Assembly: GCF_000686725.1 (NCBI RefSeq)
Contig: NZ_JMLK01000014.1
Coordinates: forward strand, 62,001 to 126,000
DNA length: 64,000 nucleotides
Source: Clostridium akagii DSM 12554
GTDB lineage: Bacteria; Bacillota; Clostridia; Clostridiales; Clostridiaceae
Direction of reading: 5' to 3'
Shown here in pieces: positions 53,406-62,697 of this stretch; position 1 is the first letter of the stretch; each line of letters starts with the position of its first letter. The notes under the pieces were generated by a model. It was not told where the DNA came from, made no database searches, and saw nothing but the letters and a program-made list of their open reading frames with translations. Both the position numbers and the translations under genes were made by a program.

Positions 53406-54203
53406 CTAATTTATCCTAGCAAAAGTTACCACTGCTGAATATCCGTCTGTAACAACTGTTGAGACATTTCCAGCGCTTCCATTCTGAAATTGGTATATGG
53501 AATTTGGGACGGTAACATTAATTATGGCTGTTCCAAAAACTACTGTATCACTACCATTTGCTATAGCTGATGATGAAACAGCTTTAGACACTAACCCAAT
53601 ACTTGGAGATGTTTCTTTTAAGTTAACAATAATCTTCATTGCAGCTCCAGAACTATTTGATATTGCTACCCACCAATTTACTAGATATTGTCCCGCTGAA
53701 GCTATAGTGAAATTACCTGTGGCTGACGCGTAGGATACACCACTTGATAAATCTGTAATATTTAGCAATATAGCATTCCCTGTAGTTATTGGCGCTGAAT
53801 TCGTGTCATGAACCATAGCATAGGCATTAAATGATGTTCCATTTAAACTAAATCCAGTATCTTGCCAATATGAATTTTCTAGTGGATACACAGGCGCAGG
53901 AGTAATTGCCGTATTATAACCAACTATAAAACTTGCAGGTATCGTTGCCGTGGTCCAACCAGCAGCCCAAGTTTGATTTGCTATACTGTTATTAGAAGCA
54001 TATACAACAGTGCTTCCAGTTGAACTAGAATCTACTGCTATTAGACCTTTACCAGCTGTATTTTGAACTGAATTTCCGCTTACTTCTATAAAACTAAATA
54101 TTGAATTATCAACATTATATAAAAGTACAGGTGCATTGCTTTCACTAATAGTTATATTATTATCTATAAACAGTTGGAAATTAGAACCTACAAATTCTTC
54201 CAT
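53406..54203 (-). CDS. C-terminal part of a split BclA-like surface protein
   Basis: 265 residues: a beta-helix-like region (ITISESNAPVLLYNVDNS) then a C1q/TNF-like beta-sandwich (AYAMVHDTNSAPITTGNAIL, TIASAGQYLVNWWVAISNS) as in the C-terminal domain of BclA-type spore surface proteins. It starts 14 nt after the stop of the collagen-repeat part, in another frame, and its own ATG at 54203 has no good ribosome site. The two parts most likely were one protein interrupted by a frameshift near 54210-54235. Confidence 0.7.
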   Translation of the reverse strand: MEEFVGSNFQLFIDNNITISESNAPVLLYNVDNSIFSFIEVSGNSVQNTAGKGLIAVDSSSTGSTVVYASNNSIANQTWAAGWTTATIPASFIVGYNTAITPAPVYPLENSYWQDTGFSLNGTSFNAYAMVHDTNSAPITTGNAILLNITDLSSGVSYASATGNFTIASAGQYLVNWWVAISNSSGAAMKIIVNLKETSPSIGLVSKAVSSSAIANGSDTVVFGTAIINVTVPNSIYQFQNGSAGNVSTVVTDGYSAVVTFARIN

Positions 54204-54217
54204 AAGTAACAGCTGTT

Positions 54218-54790
54218 TTAATGCAAAAGAAGTCTATCTCCATTATTTGCAGCTAATAACGCTGCGTCAATGGTTAAATAAGTTTGCCCTGTACCAACAA
54301 GTAACGTGGCTCCTGTAGGTGGTGGGACTACTCTAACACTTGGTGGTATTGGTGAAGCTATTTTTACGTATACCTCTCCAGTTGTGGTGTCAATATAAAT
54401 GTCACCAATATTCCCTATTGCTAAGGTTGGTGCACCACTTCCTGATAAAACGGATGAACCATTTGTTCCTGCAGCCCCTCTAACACCTTGAGGTCCTTGA
54501 TATCCTTGATACCCCTGATATCCTCTTGGTCCACGAGGTCCTTCCTGTCCTTCAGGTCCTAGCTGCAATGCTTTCCAACGTACTCCTGTATCTCGATATA
54601 AAATACCATAATTAGTATCTAAAAAAAGTCTTCCTTTTATCTCAGCTGGTGGTCTTTCATTAGTCGTTCCTTCCTGAATAGAAGGCGATCCTCCTGCATT
54701 AATTACAAATGTTGGGTCATTTTTATTGTTATCACTCTTAATACCTTTTTGATTTGTGCCATCTCCTGAAGTGCGTTTATCAATCTCCAT
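54218..54790 (-). CDS. N-terminal part of a collagen-like (BclA-type) surface protein
   Basis: 190 residues. An N-terminal polar region and a GRLFLDTNYGILYRDTG segment are followed by a short run of Gly-X-Y repeats (GPEGQEGPRGPRGYQGYQGY, about ten triplets) and a start of the beta-helix domain (TYLTIDAALLAANNGDR), where the frame ends. Collagen-like proteins of this type coat the exosporium. GGAG precedes the ATG, and a CATATTATA at 54820-54828 recalls a mother-cell sigma-K -10 box. The C-terminal half follows in another frame. Confidence 0.75.
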   Translation of the reverse strand: MEIDKRTSGDGTNQKGIKSDNNKNDPTFVINAGGSPSIQEGTTNERPPAEIKGRLFLDTNYGILYRDTGVRWKALQLGPEGQEGPRGPRGYQGYQGYQGPQGVRGAAGTNGSSVLSGSGAPTLAIGNIGDIYIDTTTGEVYVKIASPIPPSVRVVPPPTGATLLVGTGQTYLTIDAALLAANNGDRLLLH

Positions 54791-54947
54791 ATCTTAACTC
54801 CATATTATAATTATTTTATTATAATATGTGAGTTAGCCACCTGATTTGTGTATAAATTAATTCGTTATCATTTGAGCATTAGGGTAAATTGTATCTAATA
54901 GAACAATGAAATTGTATTTATTGTTCTTACCTGTTTCACAAAAAAAC

Positions 54948-54982
54948 AAAAACTCTTACCATGTTTCTAGGTAAGAGTTTTT
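54948..54982 (-). terminator. Terminator of the FMN-binding gene
   Basis: A 13-bp perfect stem (AAAAACTCTTACC) with a 9-nt loop and T-rich tail on the minus strand. Confidence 0.8.
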
Positions 54983-55028
54983 TCATTATAATCATATATG
55001 AAATTGTGTTCCAAATTTTAATATAAAA

Positions 55029-55433
55029 TTAGAATTTTATAACTTCTATAGGACCATAACCTTTATTTATTTTGAATTCACCTGCTTCGATGTAAAAAAG
55101 CTCAAATACAGGATTTGTTGCTGTTTTATATATATCTTGAACACCTTTAGAAATTTTAGAAAATACATCTGCCTTCTCTGCTGCATCTGTAATAAACACA
55201 GCTTTCCCTGACAGCCTAACATTATAGCCTTCACTTACTCCTGCGAATGCTACTTGTGGGTTTGCTTTGATTTGCTTATATACTTCTTTTATATTTCCCG
55301 TTCCAAAATAGAATTTATTTCCTTCTGAATATTGAAACTGCCAACCTCTAATCTCAAGTTGTTCACCATTTGTTGTTGCAAAATAACCAATTGTACCTGG
55401 CTTAAAAATCTCTTTAACTTCTTCTAAATTCAT
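55029..55433 (-). CDS. Pyridoxamine 5'-phosphate oxidase-like FMN-binding protein
   Basis: 134 residues with the split-barrel flavin-binding fold (GTIGYFATTNGEQLEIRGWQF, YFGTGNIKEVYKQIKANPQVAF). Small members of this group are flavin reductases or of unknown substrate. GGAGG precedes the ATG. Its promoter carries two copies of a palindrome shared with the MarR gene upstream, so it is the probable target of that repressor. Confidence 0.83.
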   Translation of the reverse strand: MNLEEVKEIFKPGTIGYFATTNGEQLEIRGWQFQYSEGNKFYFGTGNIKEVYKQIKANPQVAFAGVSEGYNVRLSGKAVFITDAAEKADVFSKISKGVQDIYKTATNPVFELFYIEAGEFKINKGYGPIEVIKF

Positions 55434-55452
55434 AAACTCGCCTCCAAAATGT

Positions 55453-55501
55453 ATTTTGATATCAAAGTAATTATAATTGAAAAATACTTTGATGTCAAAG
55501 T
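55453..55501 (-). promoter_or_regulatory. Promoter with two MarR-type operators
   Basis: Perfect TTGACA (55493-55498), 17 nt, perfect TATAAT (55470-55475). ACTTTGATGTCAAAGT (55486-55501) covers the -35 box and ATTTTGATATCAAAGT (55453-55468) lies just after the -10 box. Confidence 0.8.
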
Positions 55502-55526
55502 GTTTTTCAAAAAAATATAGATAATA

Positions 55527-55949
55527 TTAAAAATTATCATATATTCTTTCTAGAGTTTTGAGAAATGCTTCCTTCTCTTTTTCAGTAATCCCCCTATATT
55601 CTTTTTCATATAGCTTTTCTGAAATTTTCACAAAATTCGGCTCTAACTCCTTTCCTTTTTCAGTAAGGTAAGTAATGGTAGACCTATTATCCACTGGGTC
55701 TTTTTTAAATGAAACATAGCCCAGCTTTGTTAATTTACATATTAAAGCGGTTACCGTAGACCTATCTTTATTGATATGATTTGAAATTTCCGTCATTGTG
55801 CATTCCCCGTACTTAAATAACGCTGCTAAAATATCTCCATGAGATGGTGCTATATCTGTGACCCCTATGTCCTTTAACTCTTTCAATAAAAAATCATTTG
55901 CTCGTTTTCTAATTCTTCCGATTGTCTTAATACTATTATCAATTTTCAT
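55527..55949 (-). CDS. MarR-family repressor of the FMN-protein gene
   Basis: About 140 residues: INKDRSTVTALICKLTKLGYV and DNRSTITYLTEKG form the winged helix. The ATG at 55949 is 6 nt after a perfect -10 box, so the mRNA would be nearly leaderless; the longer frame to 55997 runs through the promoter. The same 16-bp palindrome lies in its promoter and at the next gene's, indicating autoregulation. Confidence 0.83.
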   Translation of the reverse strand: MKIDNSIKTIGRIRKRANDFLLKELKDIGVTDIAPSHGDILAALFKYGECTMTEISNHINKDRSTVTALICKLTKLGYVSFKKDPVDNRSTITYLTEKGKELEPNFVKISEKLYEKEYRGITEKEKEAFLKTLERIYDNF

Positions 55950-55955
55950 ACCTCG

Positions 55956-55984
55956 ATTATACTTTGATATAAAAGTATTGTCAA
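55956..55984 (-). promoter_or_regulatory. MarR promoter with internal operator
   Basis: Perfect TTGACA (55979-55984), 17 nt, perfect TATAAT (55956-55961). ACTTTGATATAAAAGT (55961-55976) fills the spacer, a variant of the two sites at the FMN gene. Confidence 0.75.
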
Positions 55985-56011
55985 TGGCAGTTATCACTTG
56001 CCTATGCTCTT

Positions 56012-57313
56012 CTATGAAGTGATTATTTCATGAATTAATACTGGTTTTTGGGCATGGTCACTAATAGTAATATTTTCATATATTTTAGCTATTACCTCAT
56101 TTACATCTTCTCTATTTGAATAAATAGTTACAAGGGTATCACCCTTTTCTACCTTGTACCCTACTTTTTTACGTAACATAAGTCCCACTGCTAAATCAAT
56201 TTTATCATCTTTTGTAGCCCGTCCTGCTCCTAAAATCATTGCTGCAATACCTATCTCATCAGCTACAATGTTTGAAACAAAACCGCCCTTTAAGGCTGGA
56301 ACATCAATTTTATATTTTGCTTGTGGTAATTTTTCTGGATTATCTACGATTGATGAATCTCCACCTTGGTTTTTAAGAAATACTTTGAATTTATCTAGAG
56401 CTTTACCATTTTTTATTACTTGGACAAGCATTTTTCTTGCTTCTTCTAATGTTTTTGCTTTTTTAGCTAGCACAACCATTTGACTTCCAAGAGTTAGAAC
56501 AAGTTCTGTTAAGTCTTCTGGTCCTTCTCCTTTTAATGTATCAATGGCTTCTTTTACCTCTAGTGCATTTCCAATGGCAAAACCTAGTGGCTGTGACATA
56601 TCAGAAATTATGGCCATAGTGTTTCTACCTACATCATTACCTATCTTAACCATAGCATGTGCTAATTTTTCTGCATCTTTATCTGTTTTCATAAAAGCTC
56701 CGACACCTGTTTTAACATCTAGTACTATGGCATTAGCCCCTGCTGCAATTTTTTTGCTCATAATAGAACTGGCAATTAATGGTATCGATTCTACAGTTCC
56801 AGTTACATCACGAAGAGCATACAATTTTTTGTCTGCAGGCGTTAAATTTCCCGTTTGCCCAATAACAGCAACTTTATCGCGATTAACTAAATCTATAAAT
56901 TCACTTTTTGTAATTTCTACATGGAAACCAGGAACTGATTCTAATTTATCAATAGTTCCACCTGTATGTCCAAGACCTCTTCCAGACATTTTAGCCACGG
57001 GTATATCAAGTGCAGCAACAAGAGGTGCTAATACAAGTGTAGTTGTATCTCCAACTCCACCAGTTGAATGTTTATCAACTTTTATGCCATGAATTGCTGA
57101 CAAATCAATAGTTTCGCCAGAGTTCACCATTGCCATAGTAAGATCAGCTCTTTCACGATTATTCATGTCTTGAAAAAAAATCGCCATTGCTAGTGCACTT
57201 GCTTGATAATCAGGAATTATTCCTTTAGTGTAACCTTCTATAAAAAAGTTAATTTCTTCTGTAGTTAACTCTTTACCATCACGTTTTTTTGAAATTACAT
57301 CTACCATTCTCAT
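56012..57313 (-). CDS. pdp: Pyrimidine-nucleoside phosphorylase
   Basis: 433 residues. It splits thymidine, deoxyuridine and uridine to base and (deoxy)ribose-1-phosphate. [36 protein letters not shown] and [13 protein letters not shown] (dimer and phosphate sites) are visible. Last gene of the deoR-deoC-deoB-pdp operon; its product is the deoB substrate. Confidence 0.94.
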   Translation of the reverse strand: MRMVDVISKKRDGKELTTEEINFFIEGYTKGIIPDYQASALAMAIFFQDMNNRERADLTMAMVNSGETIDLSAIHGIKVDKHSTGGVGDTTTLVLAPLVAALDIPVAKMSGRGLGHTGGTIDKLESVPGFHVEITKSEFIDLVNRDKVAVIGQTGNLTPADKKLYALRDVTGTVESIPLIASSIMSKKIAAGANAIVLDVKTGVGAFMKTDKDAEKLAHAMVKIGNDVGRNTMAIISDMSQPLGFAIGNALEVKEAIDTLKGEGPEDLTELVLTLGSQMVVLAKKAKTLEEARKMLVQVIKNGKALDKFKVFLKNQGGDSSIVDNPEKLPQAKYKIDVPALKGGFVSNIVADEIGIAAMILGAGRATKDDKIDLAVGLMLRKKVGYKVEKGDTLVTIYSNREDVNEVIAKIYENITISDHAQKPVLIHEIITS

Positions 57314-57327
57314 AATTTATCACCTCT

Positions 57328-58509
57328 TTACTTTAACTTTTCTAAAAAGCTTTCTCCGTACTCTGGCATTTTAACCTTAAAATTATCCGCAACTGTTGCT
57401 CCGAGATCTGCAAATGTTTTGCATGTGCCTAGATCATTTCCTTTTTTAAATCGTTTTGAATAAGCAATTAATGGAACAAATTCTCTTGTATGATCTGTTC
57501 CATGATATGTTGGATCATTCCCATGGTCTGCTGTAATTAGTAATAAATCATCTTCCTGCATTTTTTCAAAAACTTCTGATAATCTTTTATCAAATGCTTC
57601 TAATGCATCTCCATATCCCATTGGGTCACGACGATGTCCAAAGTTTGCATCAAAGTCAACTAGGTTAAGAAAACTAATACCATGGAAATCCTCATCTATT
57701 ACTTCTATTAATTTATCCATACCATCTTCATTAGATACTGTCCTAATTGCCCTTGTGACACCCTCTCCATTAAATATATCCGATATTTTCCCAATTGCAA
57801 TAGAGTCAAGTTTTGCCTGCTGCACATAATTCATTACTGTTTCCCCAAAAGGTTTTAAGGCATAGTCATGACGATTAGACGTTCTCTTAAATGTATCTGC
57901 AGTTTTACCTACAAATGGTCTAGCTATAATTCTCCCTAATGTATATGGTTCCTTTAATGTTATATCACGGCAATACTGACAGATTCTATATAATTCATCT
58001 AAAGGTATAATTTCTTCATTTGCAGCAATTTGCATTACAGGGTCTGCTGATGTATAAACTATTAAATCTCCTGTAGATAGCTGTTTTTCACCAAGTTCTT
58101 TTATAATTTCTGTTCCACTGGCAGGTTTGTTTCCAATAACCTTTCTACCAGAGAAATCTTCTATTTTTTTAATTAATTCTTCGGGAAAGCCATCTGGAAA
58201 AACGCGAAAAGGTTCATCAATATAAAGCCCCATCATCTCCCAATGCCCGGTCATTGTATCTTTTCCACAAGAAGCCTCTTGCATTTTTGCAAAATAAGCT
58301 TTGGGATGAGCAGCTTTTTCAATGCCTTTAATAGGGTAAATGTTTGATAATCCTAGTGAGGACATATTAGGCATATTTAAACCATTTTTCTTTTCAGCAA
58401 TATGCGCTAATGTATTAACATCAAAATCACCAAAATCCTTTGAATCCGGTGCTTCTCCAATTCCTACTGAATCCATAACAATAATATGTATCCTTTTAAA
58501 AGCTTTCAT
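57328..58509 (-). CDS. deoB: Phosphopentomutase
   Basis: 393 residues, alkaline-phosphatase superfamily metal enzyme converting (deoxy)ribose-1-phosphate to 5-phosphate. [26 protein letters not shown] (phospho-Thr site), [15 protein letters not shown] and [20 protein letters not shown] metal motifs are all present. Confidence 0.95.
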   Translation of the reverse strand: MKAFKRIHIIVMDSVGIGEAPDSKDFGDFDVNTLAHIAEKKNGLNMPNMSSLGLSNIYPIKGIEKAAHPKAYFAKMQEASCGKDTMTGHWEMMGLYIDEPFRVFPDGFPEELIKKIEDFSGRKVIGNKPASGTEIIKELGEKQLSTGDLIVYTSADPVMQIAANEEIIPLDELYRICQYCRDITLKEPYTLGRIIARPFVGKTADTFKRTSNRHDYALKPFGETVMNYVQQAKLDSIAIGKISDIFNGEGVTRAIRTVSNEDGMDKLIEVIDEDFHGISFLNLVDFDANFGHRRDPMGYGDALEAFDKRLSEVFEKMQEDDLLLITADHGNDPTYHGTDHTREFVPLIAYSKRFKKGNDLGTCKTFADLGATVADNFKVKMPEYGESFLEKLK

Positions 58510-58528
58510 TTTTCTCTTCTCCTTTTGT

Positions 58529-59176
58529 TTACTCCTCTGAAATAATTGCTATACCTGCACTTGCACCAATACGAGTTGCACCTGCTTCTATCATTTCCAT
58601 AGCCTCTTCTTTAGTATGAATACCACCTGAGGCTTTAATGCCCATGTCTTTACCTACTGTTTTCCTCATTAATTCAATATCAGTAGCAGTTGCTCCACCT
58701 TTTGAAAATCCTGTTGAAGTTTTTACAAAATCTGCACCTGCTCTTTTAGCTAACTCACAAGCTTTTATTTTTTCTTCTTCTGTTAAAAGACAAGTTTCAA
58801 TAATAACTTTAACTAACGCTTTGCCTTTTGCAACTGCAACAATAGCTTTAATATCTTGTTCTACGTAAATATAGTTTTTATCCTTTAAATCTCCAATACT
58901 AATAACCATATCAACTTCTGTTGCCCCATTTTTAATGGCTCCCTTTGCTTCAAAAGCTTTGGTTTTAGTTGTGGTGGCTCCAAGTGGAAATCCTATAACA
59001 ACACATACACTAACCCCACTATCTTTTAATTCCTGAGTTACAAGTTTTGTCCATCTTGGATTAACACAAACAGATGCAAACCCATATTTTTTTGCCTCAT
59101 CTGTTAATTTTAAAATTTGTTCTTTTGTTGCATCTGGCTTAAGTTCAGTATGATCAATCATTTTAGCTATATTCAT
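58529..59176 (-). CDS. deoC: Deoxyribose-phosphate aldolase
   Basis: About 215 residues. It splits deoxyribose-5-phosphate to glyceraldehyde-3-phosphate and acetaldehyde. [26 protein letters not shown], the Lys in [12 protein letters not shown], and [14 protein letters not shown] (Schiff-base Lys) are present. ATG 59176 lies behind AAGGAG; the TTG at 59194 lies before it. Confidence 0.95.
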   Translation of the reverse strand: MNIAKMIDHTELKPDATKEQILKLTDEAKKYGFASVCVNPRWTKLVTQELKDSGVSVCVVIGFPLGATTTKTKAFEAKGAIKNGATEVDMVISIGDLKDKNYIYVEQDIKAIVAVAKGKALVKVIIETCLLTEEEKIKACELAKRAGADFVKTSTGFSKGGATATDIELMRKTVGKDMGIKASGGIHTKEEAMEMIEAGATRIGASAGIAIISEE

Positions 59177-59264
59177 TATAAATCTCCTTCTCAACGTTTT
59201 TATAATTTTATAATAATGCTTTCTTGAACCTTTGTAAAGTTACAATTGAAATTATGTTCTTATA

Positions 59265-60200
59265 TTAATCTAAAAGCCTTTTTGCAGTATATTGATCCGT
59301 GATTAATATATTGGCAATCTTAGCTTTTAATGCTGCACGAATTGCTCTTATTTTATGTTCACCGCCTGCAACTAAAATAGATTTTTCTTTTTGCTTGAGC
59401 TCATCTATAGATATTCCTATAGTACGATTGTCAATCTGAAAATTACAGATGTCCCCATTTTCATTAAAAAATCGGGAACAAATATCGCCTACGCTTTTTT
59501 CTTTTAAGATCTTTTTCTCTGATTCACTTAGGTAGCCTAAGCGGAAAAGTAGTGCTTCATCTCTAACACTACCAACTGTGAAAACAGCTATATTAGCTTG
59601 ACTTCCCATTTCAATTGTACTTTTAATATGGCGGTCTTCTTCTACCATTTGCCGTACAATGGCATTATCAAAAATTACTGGCAGTGGTAAATACCTTGGA
59701 ACTGTTTCAAAAGCTTCAGCAAAAAGACTGATTGTTTCCGATGCATAGGTATTAACCTTCGAATGGCTGATTCCACCCTTTAGCTGAACTACCTCAACAC
59801 CTTTAACACTTTGGCGGGTAAGTTTTTTTGCAACTTCATACATTGTAGTTCCCCAACTTACTCCAACAATATCCCCATTTTTTATGGTTTGTTCTAAATA
59901 TTCTGCCGCTTCTTTACTTATATATTCTCTACTAGAAACATAATCATCCTTTGATGAAAAAACAACACGAATATCTGTTAATCCATATTTTCCTTTTAAG
60001 TTATCAGCTAATCTATCTAAATCAGCAAATGGATCAATAATATTAATTTTAACATACCCTTTTTCTTTGGCATACTGAAGAAGTCTTGATACAGTTGGTC
60101 TTGATACACTAAGTTGTGATGCAATCTCCTGTTGACTATAATCTGACTGGTAATAAAGTTTCGCCACTTCAACACTTAATTTTTGTTTATCATTGTCCAC
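59265..60200 (-). CDS. deoR: SorC/DeoR-type deoxynucleoside operon repressor
   Basis: 311 residues. N-terminal helix-turn-helix (YSQQEIASQLSVSRPTVSRLL) and a C-terminal sugar-phosphate-binding domain (VGVSWGTTMYEV, AVFTVGSV, LVAGGEHKIRAIRAAL). This is the Bacillus-type DeoR that responds to deoxyribose-5-phosphate. First gene of the operon; GTG start behind AGAGGAAG. Confidence 0.9.
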   Translation of the reverse strand: MDNDKQKLSVEVAKLYYQSDYSQQEIASQLSVSRPTVSRLLQYAKEKGYVKINIIDPFADLDRLADNLKGKYGLTDIRVVFSSKDDYVSSREYISKEAAEYLEQTIKNGDIVGVSWGTTMYEVAKKLTRQSVKGVEVVQLKGGISHSKVNTYASETISLFAEAFETVPRYLPLPVIFDNAIVRQMVEEDRHIKSTIEMGSQANIAVFTVGSVRDEALLFRLGYLSESEKKILKEKSVGDICSRFFNENGDICNFQIDNRTIGISIDELKQKEKSILVAGGEHKIRAIRAALKAKIANILITDQYTAKRLLD

Positions 60201-60230
60201 AAATTTTCACTTCCTCTTACTATTAAACAT

Positions 60231-60259
60231 ATTATATAATGATTTACTTTACAAAGCAA
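60231..60259 (-). promoter_or_regulatory. Promoter of the deo operon
   Basis: TTGCTT (60254-60259), 17 nt, perfect TATAAT (60231-60236) on the minus strand, 30 nt before deoR. Confidence 0.65.
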
Positions 60260-60326
60260 AATACGTGGTAGTATGGTTAATAATATTTTACTCTGTTTAC
60301 ACATTGTTTACTTGCTAATCACTTAG

Positions 60327-60355
60327 TTGTCATTTCACAGTAGTAAACTTATATA
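60327..60355 (+). promoter_or_regulatory. Promoter of the UDP-glucose dehydrogenase gene
   Basis: TTGTCA (60327-60332), 17 nt, TATATA (60350-60355), followed by a 9-bp tandem repeat in the leader. Confidence 0.5.
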
Positions 60356-60386
60356 TGTGATTAAATAAATTTTATTATCACATAAT

Positions 60387-60431
60387 AAAAATAATAAAAA
60401 TAATAAAAACAATAAATATAATAAAAATAAT
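60387..60431 (+). repeat. Five 9-bp tandem repeats, AAAAATAAT
   Basis: Five adjoining units of AAAAATAAT (units 3 and 4 with one or two changes) lie between the promoter and the ribosome site (GAGGTCC) of the UDP-glucose dehydrogenase gene. Repeat number could vary by slippage. Confidence 0.65.
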
Positions 60432-60450
60432 AAGAACGAGGTCCTGAAAA

Positions 60451-61758
60451 ATGTCAAAAAGAATAGCAGTAGTTGGAACAGGTTATGTTGGTTTAATAGC
60501 GGCAATTGGGTTTTCAGATTTTGGTAATCAAGTTATAGGTGTGGACATTGATAAAGAAAAAATTGATAATCTTAATAAGGGTATATCTCCAATTTATGAG
60601 CAGGGTGTTTATGATTATTTAGATAGGAACTTAAAGAGTAAAAGATTACGCTTCAGCTCAAATATTGATGAATCTATGAGACAATCAGAAGTAATATTTA
60701 TAGGAGTTGGAACCCCACCAAAAGGTGATGGCGAAGCGGATTTGTCTCAAGTAAAAAGTGTAGTTAAAACAATTTGTAAAAATTTAAATGGTTACAAAGT
60801 TATTGTCCTTAAATCCACGGTACCTATTGGAACAAATAGATGGGTAAGAGATTACATAAAAAAAGAGACTAATTCAGACAATTTTGATGTTGTCTCAAAT
60901 CCAGAATTTCTAAGAGAAGGTAAAGCTATAACTGATTTCTTTCATCCAGATAGAGTTGTCGTAGGCTATGAATCAGAAAAATCCAAAGAAATAATAAAGG
61001 ATATTTACAGATCTTTATACTTAATTGAGACACCTTTTGTTTGGTGTAACTATGAAACTGCAGAGCTTATAAAATATGCTAATAATGCGTATTTAGCTAC
61101 AAAGATTACATTTATAAATCAGATAGCAAACCTTTCTGAAACTATTGGAGCTGATGTTAAGCTGGTTGCAAAAGCTATGGGAATGGATGGCAGAATCAAT
61201 TCGAAATTTTTACATCCAGGCGCTGGTTATGGCGGAAGTTGCTTCCCAAAAGATACTAATGCACTGGCTAAAATCGGTGATAATTATGGAGTTGACATGA
61301 GTCTAGTCAAAGAAGTTATACATTCAAATGAATTACAAAAAACTAGAATGGTAAAAAAATTACAAGGCTTAACTGGAGATCTAAATAACAAATGTATTGC
61401 TGTACTTGGGCTCTCCTTTAAACCTGAAACAGATGACATGAGGGAATCACCTGCTATTTCAATAATAAAAGATTTGATTAAAAACAATTCAGTTATTAAG
61501 GTACATGATCCAAAAGCAATGGATAATGCAAAAAAAATATTTGGTGAAAAACTCATATACTGTGATACCGCATTAGATACTGTAAAAAATGCTGATGCTT
61601 TAATATTAGTCACTGATTGGAATGAATACAGAAGTTTAGATTTAAATACTGTAGGAAACTTAATGAAGAACAAAATAATTCTAGATACAAGAAATATGCT
61701 GGAGCCTGAAGATGCTAAAAGCTTAGGATTTATCTATGAAGGCGTAGGGCGAAAGTAG
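60451..61758 (+). CDS. UDP-glucose 6-dehydrogenase family protein
   Basis: 435 residues. It oxidises a UDP-sugar twice to the uronic acid (UDP-glucuronate or related). IAVVGTGYVGLIAA (NAD site), VLKSTVPIGTNRW, NPEFLREGKAI and the catalytic Cys (~263) in GYGGSCFPKD are present, with FKPETDDMRESPA in the C-terminal domain. UDP-GlcDH and UDP-ManNAc dehydrogenases are hard to separate here. Likely serves the surface-polysaccharide genes downstream, with which it converges; the 3' end overlaps the next gene by 36 nt. Confidence 0.9.
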   Translation: MSKRIAVVGTGYVGLIAAIGFSDFGNQVIGVDIDKEKIDNLNKGISPIYEQGVYDYLDRNLKSKRLRFSSNIDESMRQSEVIFIGVGTPPKGDGEADLSQVKSVVKTICKNLNGYKVIVLKSTVPIGTNRWVRDYIKKETNSDNFDVVSNPEFLREGKAITDFFHPDRVVVGYESEKSKEIIKDIYRSLYLIETPFVWCNYETAELIKYANNAYLATKITFINQIANLSETIGADVKLVAKAMGMDGRINSKFLHPGAGYGGSCFPKDTNALAKIGDNYGVDMSLVKEVIHSNELQKTRMVKKLQGLTGDLNNKCIAVLGLSFKPETDDMRESPAISIIKDLIKNNSVIKVHDPKAMDNAKKIFGEKLIYCDTALDTVKNADALILVTDWNEYRSLDLNTVGNLMKNKIILDTRNMLEPEDAKSLGFIYEGVGRK

Positions 61759-62652
61759 AAATGCTAGAATATCACCTACCGTTGATGTTATTCTTAGCAA
61801 TATTGCTGCCAATAAAACTAAATTATTCGTAAATATAGGTCCTAGCATCAAAAGCATTATTGATTCCCTTATACCAATACCACCAGGTGCACCAGGTACT
61901 ACAAAACCTAGCACCCATGAAATTGTATAACCTGAAATTATTATGAGACTTATTGGTAGTGAAATACTTGCACCAAGAACTAGTTGTAAAATCAAAACTA
62001 AAAAGATTCCTGGAATTATTAGTGTTATGCTATAAATGCAGAACAGTTTGCATAAAAGCACCAAAAAGCCTTTTGTAAAAAAGTGTTTGTAATTTTTTAT
62101 AATTGTGCTCTTAGTAATCAAAAGCCAAATAACAACTGTTACTATTATTATCACTACTATTACAATGCCATAAAGCATACTAGGATGTATTTTATAAAAC
62201 ACATCTTTTAGTATGCTTTTAAAGCTTTTCATGGCAAATATAAGTGACAGAATACAATCTGTAGCTAGTAACATACCTATCTCTATAATACTGCAAAAGG
62301 TTATGTCTAATTGTTTAAATCCAAGCTTCCCTGCTAATATATTTCTTCCTGCAAACTGCATTACATTCCCTGGTACATACTTACCGATATTGGACTTTGA
62401 ATAAACAGTTAAAATTTCATGGAACGGAATTTTTCCTTTGTTTATAAATTCTAATGTGGTTTTCCAGGCATAGGATGAAATATAAACTATTGCTACATAT
62501 CCAATAGATAAAAGTACTCCTAGCACTATGGCAGAAATAGGACTCTTTATATATTTAACATCTATTTTCATAGACATAAATGCTTTCACAATAAAAATAA
62601 ATGCTATAAAAGTAATAGCATATCCTGCATATTTAAAAATTTTATTATTCAC
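61723..62652 (-). CDS. Flippase-like membrane protein (LPG synthetase TM family)
   Basis: 309 residues with eight hydrophobic helices. The segment SYAWKTTLEFINKGKIPFHEIL, SKSNIGKYVPGNVMQFAGR and VPGAPGGIGIRESIML fit the UPF0104/lysylphosphatidylglycerol-synthetase transmembrane family, common in polysaccharide clusters. GTG start behind AAGGAG. Its 3' end runs antisense into the dehydrogenase gene by 36 nt. Confidence 0.75.
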   Translation of the reverse strand: MNNKIFKYAGYAITFIAFIFIVKAFMSMKIDVKYIKSPISAIVLGVLLSIGYVAIVYISSYAWKTTLEFINKGKIPFHEILTVYSKSNIGKYVPGNVMQFAGRNILAGKLGFKQLDITFCSIIEIGMLLATDCILSLIFAMKSFKSILKDVFYKIHPSMLYGIVIVVIIIVTVVIWLLITKSTIIKNYKHFFTKGFLVLLCKLFCIYSITLIIPGIFLVLILQLVLGASISLPISLIIISGYTISWVLGFVVPGAPGGIGIRESIMLLMLGPIFTNNLVLLAAILLRITSTVGDILAFLLSPYAFIDKS

Positions 62653-62697
62653 CCTTAGCTCACTCCTTGCATGTGGATTCTTATTATTAGTATTTTT

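Noticed and set aside
55992-56023. Terminator after pdp
   Set aside because: ATCACTT/AAGTGAT gives only a 7-bp stem with a long loop and no U-tract.
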